Shown: one piece after another, positions 8,266 to 17,500 of the stretch
Numbering within the stretch: position 1 is the stretch's first letter
Layout of the letters: the number at the start of each line of letters is the position of its first letter
Source: Paraburkholderia sp. Tr-20389
Lineage (GTDB): Bacteria > Pseudomonadota > Gammaproteobacteria > Burkholderiales > Burkholderiaceae
Reading direction: 5' to 3'
DNA: 33,060 bases
NCBI RefSeq assembly: GCF_017104565.1
Contig: NZ_JAAGPD010000078.1
Coordinates: 1 to 33,060 of the forward strand
The notes under the pieces: generated by a model
Told to the model about the DNA's origin: nothing
What the model saw: only the letters and a program-made list of their open reading frames with translations
Databases searched by the model: none
Translations under genes and position numbers: made by a program

Positions 8266-9627
8266 ATGTTCGCCGATGTGCGGAAAATCGCCGGGCTCGC
8301 GTGGCCCGTGCTGATCGGCCAGCTGGCGATCATTGCGTTCGGCGTGATCGATACGGCGATGGTGGGCCGCTTCTCGGCGACCGACCTTGCAGCGCTCGGT
8401 CTCGGCTCGTCGATTTATATCTCCGTGTACATCGGTCTGACGGGCATTCTGACCGCGCTGCAGCCGATTGCCGGCCAGCTCTACGGCGCCGCGCGCTACG
8501 AGGAGATCGGCGAGGAAGTGCGCCAGGCGTTGTGGCTCGCGCTGGCGCTCGCCACGCTCGGCTTTCTGATTCTCTACTTCCCTCACCCGCTGCTGCAGGT
8601 GGCACGTGCGCCCGAGGCGCTGCGAGAGCGCACCGTCTCCTATCTGCAGATTCTCGCGTTCGGCCTGCCGGCGAGTCTCGCGTTTCGCGTCTATAGCTCG
8701 CTGACGAATGCCGTCGGGCAGCCGCGGCTCGTGATGATTCTGCAGATCGGCGCATTGATGCTGAAGGTGCCGCTCAACCTGCTGCTGATTTTCGGCAAGC
8801 TCGGCATGCCGGCGCTCGGCGGTCCGGGGGCGGCGCTCGCCAGCATTCTGATCAACTGGACGCTCGCCGTCGTCGGCATGCTGGTGATGACGAAGCTCGA
8901 CGTGTTCAGGCCGTTCGCGATCTTCCGGCATTTCTGCTGGCCCGTGTGGCGGCGTCAGGCAGCCCAGTTGAAACTGGGCGTACCGATGGGGCTGTCGTAT
9001 CTGATCGAGGTGACGTCGTACACGTTCATGGCGCTTTTCATCGCGCGTTTCGGTACGACGACGCTCGCCGGTCATCAGATCGCGGGCAACATCGGCGCGG
9101 TGCTCTACATGACGCCGCTGTCGATCGGCATCGCCACGTCGACCCTCGTCGCGCAGGCGCTCGGCGCGCAGCGCTACGAAGCGGCGCGCACGCTCGCGCG
9201 GCACGGCATCGCGATGGCCGTCGCGCTCGCGTGCTGTTATGGCGTGATCGTGCTCGCGCTGCGGCCCGTCATCATTGCGGGCTACACGCCGAACGCGCAG
9301 GTCGTGCAGGCGGCGATGCCGCTCGTGCTGATTGTCGTGTTCTACCATCTGTGCGACGCGTTGCAGATCACGTCGGCGTTCGTGCTGCGCGCGTATCGCG
9401 TGGCCGTCGTGCCGACCGTGATCTATGCCGTCGCGTTGTGGGGCGTCGGGCTCGGCGGCGGCTATGCGCTCGGGTTCGATGTGGGCGGGTGGGTACCCCA
9501 GCCGTTCACTGGCGCACGCGGGTTCTGGCTCGCGAATACCGCGAGTTTGATGATTGCTGGGGTTGGGCTTGCTTTGTATTTGCGCTGGGTCAGCGCGCGG
9601 ATGAGTTCCAGGCAGCAGCGCGGATAG
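8266..9627 (+). CDS. MATE-family multidrug/metabolite efflux transporter
   Basis: 453-residue inner-membrane antiporter with twelve predicted transmembrane helices in two related halves. The N-terminus (WPVLIGQLAIIAFGVIDTAMVGRFSATDLAALGLGSS, residues about 10-46) is typical of the NorM/DinF branch; such proteins expel cationic drugs or metabolites using Na+ or H+ gradients. I chose the ATG at 8266, 2 nt after the preceding stop, over a GTG at 8239 that would overlap the glycosyltransferase; the shorter form has the family's usual length. The overlapping arrangement suggests co-expression with the glycosyltransferase. Whether it exports a drug or a glycosylation-related lipid is not shown by the sequence. 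Palindromic repeat A starts about 90 nt downstream. Confidence 0.93.
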   Translation: MFADVRKIAGLAWPVLIGQLAIIAFGVIDTAMVGRFSATDLAALGLGSSIYISVYIGLTGILTALQPIAGQLYGAARYEEIGEEVRQALWLALALATLGFLILYFPHPLLQVARAPEALRERTVSYLQILAFGLPASLAFRVYSSLTNAVGQPRLVMILQIGALMLKVPLNLLLIFGKLGMPALGGPGAALASILINWTLAVVGMLVMTKLDVFRPFAIFRHFCWPVWRRQAAQLKLGVPMGLSYLIEVTSYTFMALFIARFGTTTLAGHQIAGNIGAVLYMTPLSIGIATSTLVAQALGAQRYEAARTLARHGIAMAVALACCYGVIVLALRPVIIAGYTPNAQVVQAAMPLVLIVVFYHLCDALQITSAFVLRAYRVAVVPTVIYAVALWGVGLGGGYALGFDVGGWVPQPFTGARGFWLANTASLMIAGVGLALYLRWVSARMSSRQQRG

Positions 9628-9670
9628 CTCTCGGCGTGGTTTTTTGCTGGCATTCGCCGGTTTCTAGCGG

Positions 9671-9746
9671 TGGCATCCGCGTTGTGCTTCTGGTTTGCTG
9701 GCGCGGTTTCTTCGCTGGCATCCGCGTTGTGATTCTGGTTTGCTGG
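9671..9746. repeat. Two tandem 31-nt repeats, 45-nt period, at the left edge of element A
   Basis: 9671-9701 and 9716-9746 are identical except for one base (C versus A); both read TGGCATCCGCGTTGTG, then TTCTGGTTTGCTGG after the variable base. A third, degenerate unit starts at about 9648 (GCTGGCATTCGC). The second unit is the outer flank of element A. Confidence 0.9.
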
Positions 9747-10366
9747 TGTTGCCCCTGTGCGGGGCGGCACTTACTTTCTTTGCCGCCGCAAAGAAAGTAA
9801 GCAAAGAAAGCGGGCTAACCCCGCCAGTCCTTGTTTTTGCCTGCGGGCCCCCGACAGTTCTTACACTTCACGCGGCAACGCACTTGTTTGCGCCCGTTGC
9901 CAGCGTACTACCTGCACGCATCACCCACTTCACACTTCCGCGTCGCCGACTGCGTTACCAGACGTCTACCGCCGCCCAGGTGGCAAACGGTGTGTAGGCC
10001 GTCGCGATCGAAGTGCACCACTCCGGACTGAAAAGCGGGATCGGTGTCGTAGGAGCGCGAATGTGTCCGGTGCGACAACCTACACACAGTTTGCCACCTG
10101 GGCGGCGCAAACCGTTCGCTGCCGCTGGCTGCGCTACGGGTGACTGGAGTGGGTGATGTGCCAGTTCGAGGCGCTGGCAACGGGCGCAAAACGATGTGTT
10201 GCCGTGTGGAGTGCGGGACCCGTCGGGGGCCCGCAGGCAAGTACAAAAGCTAGCGGTGTGAGCGGCTTTCTTTTGCCTACTTTTCTTTGCCGCTGCAAAG
10301 AAAAGTAGGTGCCGCCCCGCACAGGGGCAACGCATGAAGAACCACTACGAAATCGCGGATGCCAGC
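9714..10366. repeat. Large palindromic repeat element, copy A (653 bp)
   Basis: Non-coding element built as nested inverted repeats. Outermost: GCTGGCATCCGCG (9714-9726) against its complement (10354-10366). Next: a perfect 23-bp inverted repeat starting GTTGCCCCTGTGCGGGG (9748-9770 and 10309-10331). Inside each, a hairpin: CTTACTTTCTTTGC with its complement (9770-9801) on the left, and CCTACTTTTCTTTGC with its complement (10276-10309) on the right. The arms then resemble each other inverted, with interruptions, to a 24-bp inner pair CCCAGGTGGCAAAC... (9975-9998 and 10079-10102, one mismatch) around an 80-nt centre (9999-10078). ORFs on both strands through it are mutual mirror images and not believable genes. 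It lies between two convergent genes. A second copy is at 28007-28657. Confidence 0.92.
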
Positions 10367-10567
10367 AAAAAAACACAAACCACTGCCGCAGCCAGCGAAA
10401 ACACGAAACGAAAGACCGCCGCGCGAGCGGAAAATTGAACTGCGAGGCTCCCTTTCTAAAGGCTGCTTTTGAAAGCAGCACCACACCCGCCACCCGGCAA
10501 GGATGAAGAAAGGCAGACCGTTAGTTGCATCAACAGAATTCTCCACACCTCACGCGGAGCAGTGCAC
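10367..10567. other. Non-coding gap with a short perfect palindrome
   Basis: About 200 nt between element A and the 3' end of the decarboxylase-family gene. It holds a perfect palindrome GCTGCTTTTGAAAGCAGC (10462-10479, 8-bp arms) without a T-run. No gene is seen. Confidence 0.6.
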
Positions 10568-10966
10568 TCAAACCGCGGCGCCAGCCGCCCCCTCCTCGAA
10601 TACCTCCCGCGCCGCGAACAACGCATTCAACGCCGCCGGAAAGCCTGCATAAACAGCCATCTGCATAAACACCTCGACGATCTCCTCCCGCGTGCAGCCG
10701 ACATTCAGCGCCGCTTCGATATGCACCTTGAGTTGCGGCTGCGCATTGCCGAGCGCGGCCAACGCAGCGATCGTCGCGATCTCGCGAGCGCGCAAATCCA
10801 GCTGCGGGCGGCTATACACATCGCCGAACGGAAACTCGATCAGCATCCGCGCGAAATCGGGCGCAATCGGTGCAAGCGCCGCAATCACCTTCTCCCCTGC
10901 CGTTCCGTCGATTTCCTTCAACCTGGCCCAGCCGCGTGCATAGCGATCGTCGTGTGCATGATTCAT
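10568..10966 (-). CDS. Carboxymuconolactone decarboxylase (CMD) family protein
   Basis: 132-residue all-helical protein. The CMD core is visible at about 50-115: LDLRAREIATIAALAALGNAQPQ, then HIEAALNVGCTREEIVEVFMQMAVYAGFPAALNAL. It has a single Cys in the GCTREEI segment and no CxxC, so it belongs with the PcaC-like branch and not with the AhpD peroxidase-reducing branch; the true substrate is unknown, since many such proteins are not decarboxylases. No other aromatic-degradation genes are nearby. Its ATG (10966) overlaps the stop of the MerR gene by 4 nt (ATGA), so the two are translationally coupled and it is the likely output of that regulator. Confidence 0.9.
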   Translation of the reverse strand: MNHAHDDRYARGWARLKEIDGTAGEKVIAALAPIAPDFARMLIEFPFGDVYSRPQLDLRAREIATIAALAALGNAQPQLKVHIEAALNVGCTREEIVEVFMQMAVYAGFPAALNALFAAREVFEEGAAGAAV

Positions 10967-11379
10967 CGAGAGTCCTTTACGAATGAGTTGTCGATATGCC
11001 CTGTCGATGCCACCTCACACTCGGCCGTCTCGTAGTACGCGATCTTGTCGGTGATCGCGGCGAGGCTGGTCTCCAACTCCGCGATGCGCGCGAGCACGGC
11101 ATCGCGATGCTCGATCAGCATCGTCCGCCGCGCGCCGAACGTCGCGTCGCCCTCAGCCCGCAGCGCAGCGAACGCCTGCATACCCGCGATGGGCATCCCC
11201 GTCGCTTTCAGGCGCATCACGAACTGCAGCCAGTCGAGATCGGCGGGCGAATACAGCCGGTGCCCCGCGTCCGTGCGGCCGACGGGCCGCAACAAGCCCG
11301 CCTGCTCGTAGTAACGCAGCGTATGCGTGGACACGCCGCTCGACGCGGCGACCTGACCGATGGTGAGTGCTTTCGACAT
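10963..11379 (-). CDS. MerR-family regulator (AdhR/NmlR-like subgroup), autoregulatory
   Basis: 138-residue one-component regulator. N-terminal helix-turn-helix LTIGQVAASSGVSTHTLRYYEQAGLL (5-30), wing GHRLYSPADLDWLQFVMRLK, then a coiled-coil dimerisation helix (about 85-118). The only Cys, in ETAECEV near the C-terminus, is not in the position used by NmlR/AdhR aldehyde sensors, so the signal is unclear. It is first in a two-gene operon with the CMD protein and sits behind a MerR-type promoter with an operator in the spacer, so it most likely controls its own transcription. The -10 box ends only 10 nt before the ATG, implying a very short or absent leader. It is divergent from the macroglobulin gene. 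Confidence 0.9.
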   Translation of the reverse strand: MSKALTIGQVAASSGVSTHTLRYYEQAGLLRPVGRTDAGHRLYSPADLDWLQFVMRLKATGMPIAGMQAFAALRAEGDATFGARRTMLIEHRDAVLARIAELETSLAAITDKIAYYETAECEVASTGHIDNSFVKDSR

Positions 11380-11389
11380 GACGGAACTC

Positions 11390-11420
11390 AGGTTAGGACT
11401 TCGAGTGAACTCTAAGTCAA
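11390..11420 (-). promoter_or_regulatory. MerR-type promoter with 19-bp spacer and operator dyad
   Basis: On the minus strand TTGACT (11420-11415) and TAACCT (11395-11390) are separated by exactly 19 nt, the overlong spacer that MerR proteins correct by twisting DNA. Centred in it is the dyad ACTTAGAGT-TC-ACTCGAAGT (11417-11398), one mismatch in nine. This resembles operators of the AdhR/NmlR subgroup as I remember them. Confidence 0.88.
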
Positions 11421-11482
11421 GTGCTTTCTGACGATCTGCAGACGATGCGCAGATGTCGGCATGATCCTACCTGTGAAGCAAG

Positions 11483-11511
11483 TTGGGAACGTCAAAAGCG
11501 TCGGTTAGAAT
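11483..11511 (+). promoter_or_regulatory. Sigma-70 promoter of the macroglobulin-pbpC operon
   Basis: TTGGGA (11483-11488) and TAGAAT (11506-11511) with a 17-nt spacer. The predicted start near 11518 is 36 nt before the chosen ATG. Confidence 0.65.
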
Positions 11512-11553
11512 CGGCTGCCATCCGAAAGAAAAATGAAACCGGGAGCGCAGTCG

Positions 11554-14500
11554 ATGCAAAGCGGCACCATCAAACGTCAAACGATATGGGCGGCCGCAGC
11601 GGCTGCGATGCTCGGCCTTTTCATCACGCTCGCGTGGCGCGCCGATGCAGCGCGCATCACGCAGGTGTCGCCGCAAGGCAAGGTCGCGCAAGTCCGGCAG
11701 GTCGTCATCAAGTTCGATGAATCGATGGTCGCGTTCGGCGCGCCAGACCTGCCCGCGCCCGCGCGCATCAAGTGCAACGACGCGTCGGCGAGTGCCGGCC
11801 AGCCGCGCTGGATCGACGACAAGACCTGGGCCTGGGACTTCAACGCGGATCTGCCACCAGGTGTCGCCTGTTCCGTCGATCTGAACGACGCACTGAAATC
11901 GTCGGCGGGTCATACGCTGACGGGTCCGCATCACTATGCGTTCGAAACGGGTGGCCCGTTCGTGCTGAACGTGCAACCCTACGGCGGCGAAATCGAGGAA
12001 AACCAGGCGTTCGTCGTCCGGCTGAACGGCCCCGCGACCGACACGTCGGTCATGCAGCACGTGTGGTGCGAATCGAGCGGCCTCGGCAACCGCATTCCCG
12101 TGAAGAACGTCGATGCCGCAACGCGCACCGAACTGCTCAAGCGTCTCCGTCTGCAAAAGGAAGCGGCCCGCGTGCTGACGCTGCAATGTCAGCAGGCCTT
12201 GCCTTCGGGCGCGAAGGCGCAGCTCGTGTATGGAAAAGGTGTCGCGAGCCCGAGCGGCATCGCGAACGACGTCGAGCGGCGCTTCGACTTCACCGTGCGC
12301 GAACCGTTCGCGGCAAGCTTCAGCTGCGAGCGCGAAAACGCGAAGGCACCCTGCACGCCGTTGCGTCCGCTGCGCGTACAGTTCAACGCACCCATCCTGC
12401 GCACCGATGCCGAACAGGTCCGCATCAAGGGGCCGAACGGCGAGATCAAGCCGGCTTTTTCCGCCGATGACAAGGATCCGCAAACCACGGCCATCGAGTT
12501 CGCCGCGCCGCTGCCCGAGCGCGCCGACCTGAGCATCGAACTGCCTGCCAATCTCAAGGACGTCAGCGGCCGCGCGCTGACCAACGCCGACCTGTTCCCG
12601 CTCAAGACGACGACGGCGCCGCTGCCGCCGCTCGCGAAGTTTTCGTCAGGCACGTTCGGCATCGTCGAGCGCTTCGCGGAACCTGACATGCCCGCGCTCG
12701 TGCCCGTCACGCTGCGCAACGTGGAAGCCGATCTGCATATCGCAGGACTCAATGCAGGCAACGCACAGTTCACAAAGCTGCGCATCGACGCCGACAGCGA
12801 CATCCGCCGCTGGATGCGCAACGTCGACCGCTTCGACGGCTTCATGATGGATCGCCAGTCGATCAATCAGCAGATGCCGCAACTGCTCGCGCACAATCCG
12901 CATCCCGTGATCGTGCCGCGCAAGAGCGAGGACTCAGATCCGGCCGAAGACCGCAAGAATCCGTTGATCGACGTGCGTTCGCTGTCGCTGCTCGCGGGTC
13001 AGTCGAACGTCGAAACGCTGGCGCTGCCGAAGGCCGATCCGAAGGCGTTGCGGCCGTTCGAAGTGGTCGGCGTGCCCGTGACGAAGCCCGGCTTCTATGT
13101 GATCGAACTCGCGTCGCCCGCGCTCGGCGCATCGCTGCTCGGCAAGCAGGCGCCGATGTACGTGCGCACGGCCGTGCTCGTCACGAACCTCGGCGTGCAT
13201 TTCAAGCAGGGACGCGAGAACAGCGTCGTGTGGGTCACGACGCTCGACAAGGGCCAGCCCGTGCCGAACGCCGACGTCCACGTGAGCGATTGCAACGGCG
13301 ATGAACTCGCAGCGGGCAAGACGGACGCGCACGGCGTGCTGACCGTCAACCAGCCGCTGACGTCCCGCCACGAATGCAAGGACGACAGCTTCGAGAGCTT
13401 CTTCGTGTCGGCGCGCATTGACGATCCGAAGACGGGCCACGACATGGCGTTCGTCCGCTCCGACTGGAATCGCGGCATCGAAGCCTGGCGCTTCAATGTG
13501 CCGACGGACACCAGCATCGAGCAGAGCGTGCGCGCGCATACCGTGTTCGACCGCACGCTGCTGCGCGCGGGCGAAACGGTGTCGATGAAGCACATGATCC
13601 GCGTCGAGACGATGCACGGCCTCGCGTTTCCGAAAACGTACCCGACGCGCTTGACCATCCGTCATCTCGGCAGCGGACAGACGTGGCACATGCCGCTCAA
13701 ATGGGCCGCCGATCACACGTCGGATTCGACCTTCGCGATTCCGGCCGCGGCGAAGCTCGGCGAATACAGCGTGTCTCTGGATGACGGCGATGCCAGCGCG
13801 AACTCGAACGACGCGTCGAATGACGACAACGAAGACGACAACACCGCCGACTCCGCCCGTCACAGCTATTCGTCCGGCAGCTTCCGCGTCGAGGAATTCC
13901 GCCTGCCCGTGTTCAAAGGCACGATCGCGGTGCGCGACGAAAAGAATCATCCCCTCGTCGCCGCGAATGAAGCGCCCGTCACGCTGCAGATCGACTATAT
14001 GTCGGGCGGCGGCGCGTCCGGTCTGCCCGTGCAGGTTTCGGCGCTGATGAAGAGCACGACGCCCGCTTTCGCCGGCACGTATCCGGAATTCAGCTTCGCG
14101 CCGTACAGGAAGCGCAACGAAGCCAATGCGTCGTCCGGCGACGACGAAGAAAGCGAGCAGGCAGCCGACGACGACACATCGAAGCTGATCGCCGACAAGG
14201 AGCCCGTCACCCTCGACCGCAACGGCGCGGGCAGCCTCACCTTGAAGAGCATGCCACCCGTCGATGCGCCGAAGCGTCTCGCGCTCGAAGCCACCTTTGC
14301 CGATCCAAACGGCGAAGTGCAGACGATCGGCGGCAACGCGACGCTCTGGCCAGCCGCCGTCGTCGCGGGCGTGAAGTCGGGGCAATGGGTGTCGGTGGGC
14401 AACACGGTGCCCGTGAAAGCGCTCGCCGTCGATCTGCAGGGCAAGCCGCGCGCGGGTGTGCCGATCGAAGTACGCGGCATCGCGCGCATCACGATCACGT

Positions 14501-17500
14501 CGCGAAAGCGCATGGTCGGCGGCTTCTATGCGTACGACAACCACACGGAAACCAAAGACCTCGGCACCCTGTGCAGCGGCAAGAGCGACGACCACGGCCT
14601 GCTGAACTGCGACGCGAAACTCAAGGAAGCCGGCAACGTCGATCTCGTCGTCACCGCGAAGGACGGCGACGGCCATGCGTCGACGGCCGCGACCTCCGTC
14701 TGGGTCACACGCGAAGAAGACCTGTGGTTCGGCGGCGAAAACACCGACCGCATCGACGTGCTGCCCGAAAAGAGCGCGTACGAGCCGGGCGAAACGGCCC
14801 GCTTCCAGGTGCGCATGCCCTTCCGTTTCGCGACGGCGCTCGTCGCCGTCGAACGCGAAGGCATCGTCGAGACGCATGTCGTGAAGCTCGACGGCAAGGA
14901 TCCGACCGTCGAGCTGAAAGTGAACGAGGCGTGGGGGCCGAACGTGTACGTGTCGATGCTCGCGCTGCGTGGCCGCATTCGCGAAGTGCCGTGGTACTCG
15001 TTCTTCACGTGGGGCTGGAAGGCGCCGCTCGAATGGGCGCGTGCGTTCTGGTATGAAGGCCGCTACTACGAAGCGCCGACGCCCCTCGTCGATCTGTCGA
15101 AACCCGCCTTCCGCTACGGTCTCGCCGAGATCAAGGTCGGCACGGCAGCGCATAGGCTGGCCGTGACGGTGACGCCTGACGCGAAGTCGTACACCGTGCG
15201 CGGCAAGGCGCACGTGAAGCTGCGGGTACAGATGCCAGGCGGCAAGCCCGCGCCCGCGGGCACGCAGATCGCCGTCGCTGCCGTCGACGAAGCGCTGCTC
15301 GAACTGATGCCGAACGCGAGCTGGGACGTGCTCGACGCGATGCTGCAGCGGCGTGCGTATGGCGTCGAAACCGCGACTGCACAAATGGAAATCGTCGGAC
15401 GCCGCCACTTCGGACGCAAGGCTGTGCCTGCGGGCGGCGGCGGCGGACACAGTTCGACGCGCGAGCTGTTCAACACGCTCTTGCTGTGGAATCCGCGCGT
15501 GACGCTCGACGCCAATGGCGAAGCCTCCGTCGACGTGCCGCTCAACGATGCGCTGACCAGCTTCCGCATCGTCGCGATCGCGGCGGTCGGCGACGGCACG
15601 TTCGGCACGGGCAGCACGTCGATTCGCAGCACGCAGGATCTGCAGCTGATCTCCGGCCTGCCGCCGCTCGTGCGCGAAGGCGACCAGTTCCGCGCGCAGT
15701 TCACGGTGCGCAACACGACGACGCGGGCGATGAAAGTGGTCGTCACGCCGAACGTGCCGGGGCTGTCACTGCCGGCGCAAACGGTCGATGTCGCGGCCGA
15801 TTCGGCGCGTGAAGTCGCATGGAATGTGTCACCGCCCGATGGCCTTTCCGAGGCCACGCCCGCGGCGCTGAGCTGGAACATCAGCGCGGCGGAACAAGGC
15901 GCGTCGCACGCGAGCGACGCGCTCAAGGTCACGCAGCGCGTGACGGCCGCCATCCCCATCACCGTGCAGCAGGCGACGCTCACGCAGGTCGACGGCTCGT
16001 TCTCGCTGCCCGTCGCCGCGCCGCCGAATGCGACCGCGACGCAAGCCGGCGCGCTGCGCGGCGGCATCGCCGTGTCGCTGCAATCGAAACTGTCGGACGG
16101 CATGCCGGGCGTGCGCCGCTGGTTCGAGCGCTATCCGTATAGCTGCCTCGAACAGCAGACCTCGGTGGCGCTCGGCCTGCGCGATGCCACGCGCTGGCAA
16201 GGCGTGCTCGCGCGCATGCCCGTCTATCTCGACAAGGACGGCCTCGCGAACTACTTCCCGCCCGGCGACGACAGCGGCAACACGGGCAGCACGGCCCTGA
16301 CGGCCTATCTGCTTTCCGTCACCGACGAAGCCGCGAAACTCGACCCTCGCTTCGCGCTGCCCGACGATCTGCGCGCGAAGCTCGAAGGCGGCCTGATCAA
16401 CTTCGTCGAAGGACGGCTCGAACGCAATGTCTGGGCGCCGCGCAAGGATCTCGATCTGCGCAAGCTCGCCGCGCTCGAAGCGCTGTCGCGGCATGGCGCC
16501 GCGCGCGCCAGCATGCTGGGTTCGATCGAGATCGCGCCGAACCAGTGGCCGACTTCTGCGGTGCTCGACTACTACGCGGTGCTGTCGCGTGTGAAGGACG
16601 TCCCGCAACGCGACGACAAGCTGGCTCAGGTCGAGCAGATCATCCGCTCGCGGCTCACGTATCAGGGCACGCGCCTCACGTTCTCGACGGCCGACAACGA
16701 CGATCTGTGGTGGCTGATGTCAGGCACGGAAACGAACGCGGCGCGCACCGCGCTCACGTTCGTCGAAACGCCGGGCTGGAAGGACGAAATGCCGCGCGTC
16801 GTCGCCGGGCTGCTCGCGTTGCAGAAGAACGGCGCATGGCAGACGACGACCGCGAACCTGTGGGGGTCGATCGCCGTGCAGCGCTTCTCGCAGGTGTTCG
16901 AGAACGCACCTGTGACGGGGCAGACGAAGCTGCAGCTCGGCTCGACCGACAAGACCATTTCGTGGAGCCAGCCGGCTTCCGCTGCCGCGAACTATGCGTC
17001 CGCGACGGCCATCACGAAGACGTCCGATACACGCAGCCAGTTGCTGCCGTGGCCGCCCGAAACGCGCAGCGCGCCTGTGTCGCTGACGCTGACCCACGAC
17101 GGCACGGGCAAGCCGTGGGCGACCATCGAAAGCCTCGCGGCCGTCGCGCTGAAAGCGCCGTTCGCCGCCGGCTACCGGATCACGAAAACAGTCACGCCCG
17201 TCGATCCCGCCGTGAAAGGAGTGAACACGCGCGGCGACGTCGTGCGCGTGCATCTGGACATCGTCGCGCAAACCGACATGACCTGGGTCGTCGTCAACGA
17301 TCCCGTGCCGGCAGGCGCGACGATCCTCGGCTCGGGCCTCGGCCGCGACTCGGAAGCGGCGACGAAAGGCGAGAAATCGAAGGGCGAAGCGTGGCCGGCA
17401 TTCGTCGAGCGTGGCTTCGACGGGTATCGCGCGTATTACGATTACGTGCCGAAGGGCACCTTCTCGATCGAGTACACGGCGCGGCTGAACAACGTCGGCA

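Noticed and set aside
9714-10366. Element A as an insertion sequence or CRISPR-like array
   Set aside because: No transposase frame, no regularly spaced direct repeats with unique spacers and no clear target duplication at the edges; it is an inverted-repeat structure.
10462-10479. Perfect 18-nt palindrome as terminator of the CMD-family gene
   Set aside because: No T-run on either strand and about 90 nt from the stop; kept only as a note.
12934-15450. 838-codon minus-strand frame inside the macroglobulin gene
   Set aside because: Same shadow effect; low-complexity His/Arg/Asp-rich peptide opposite a well-conserved protein.
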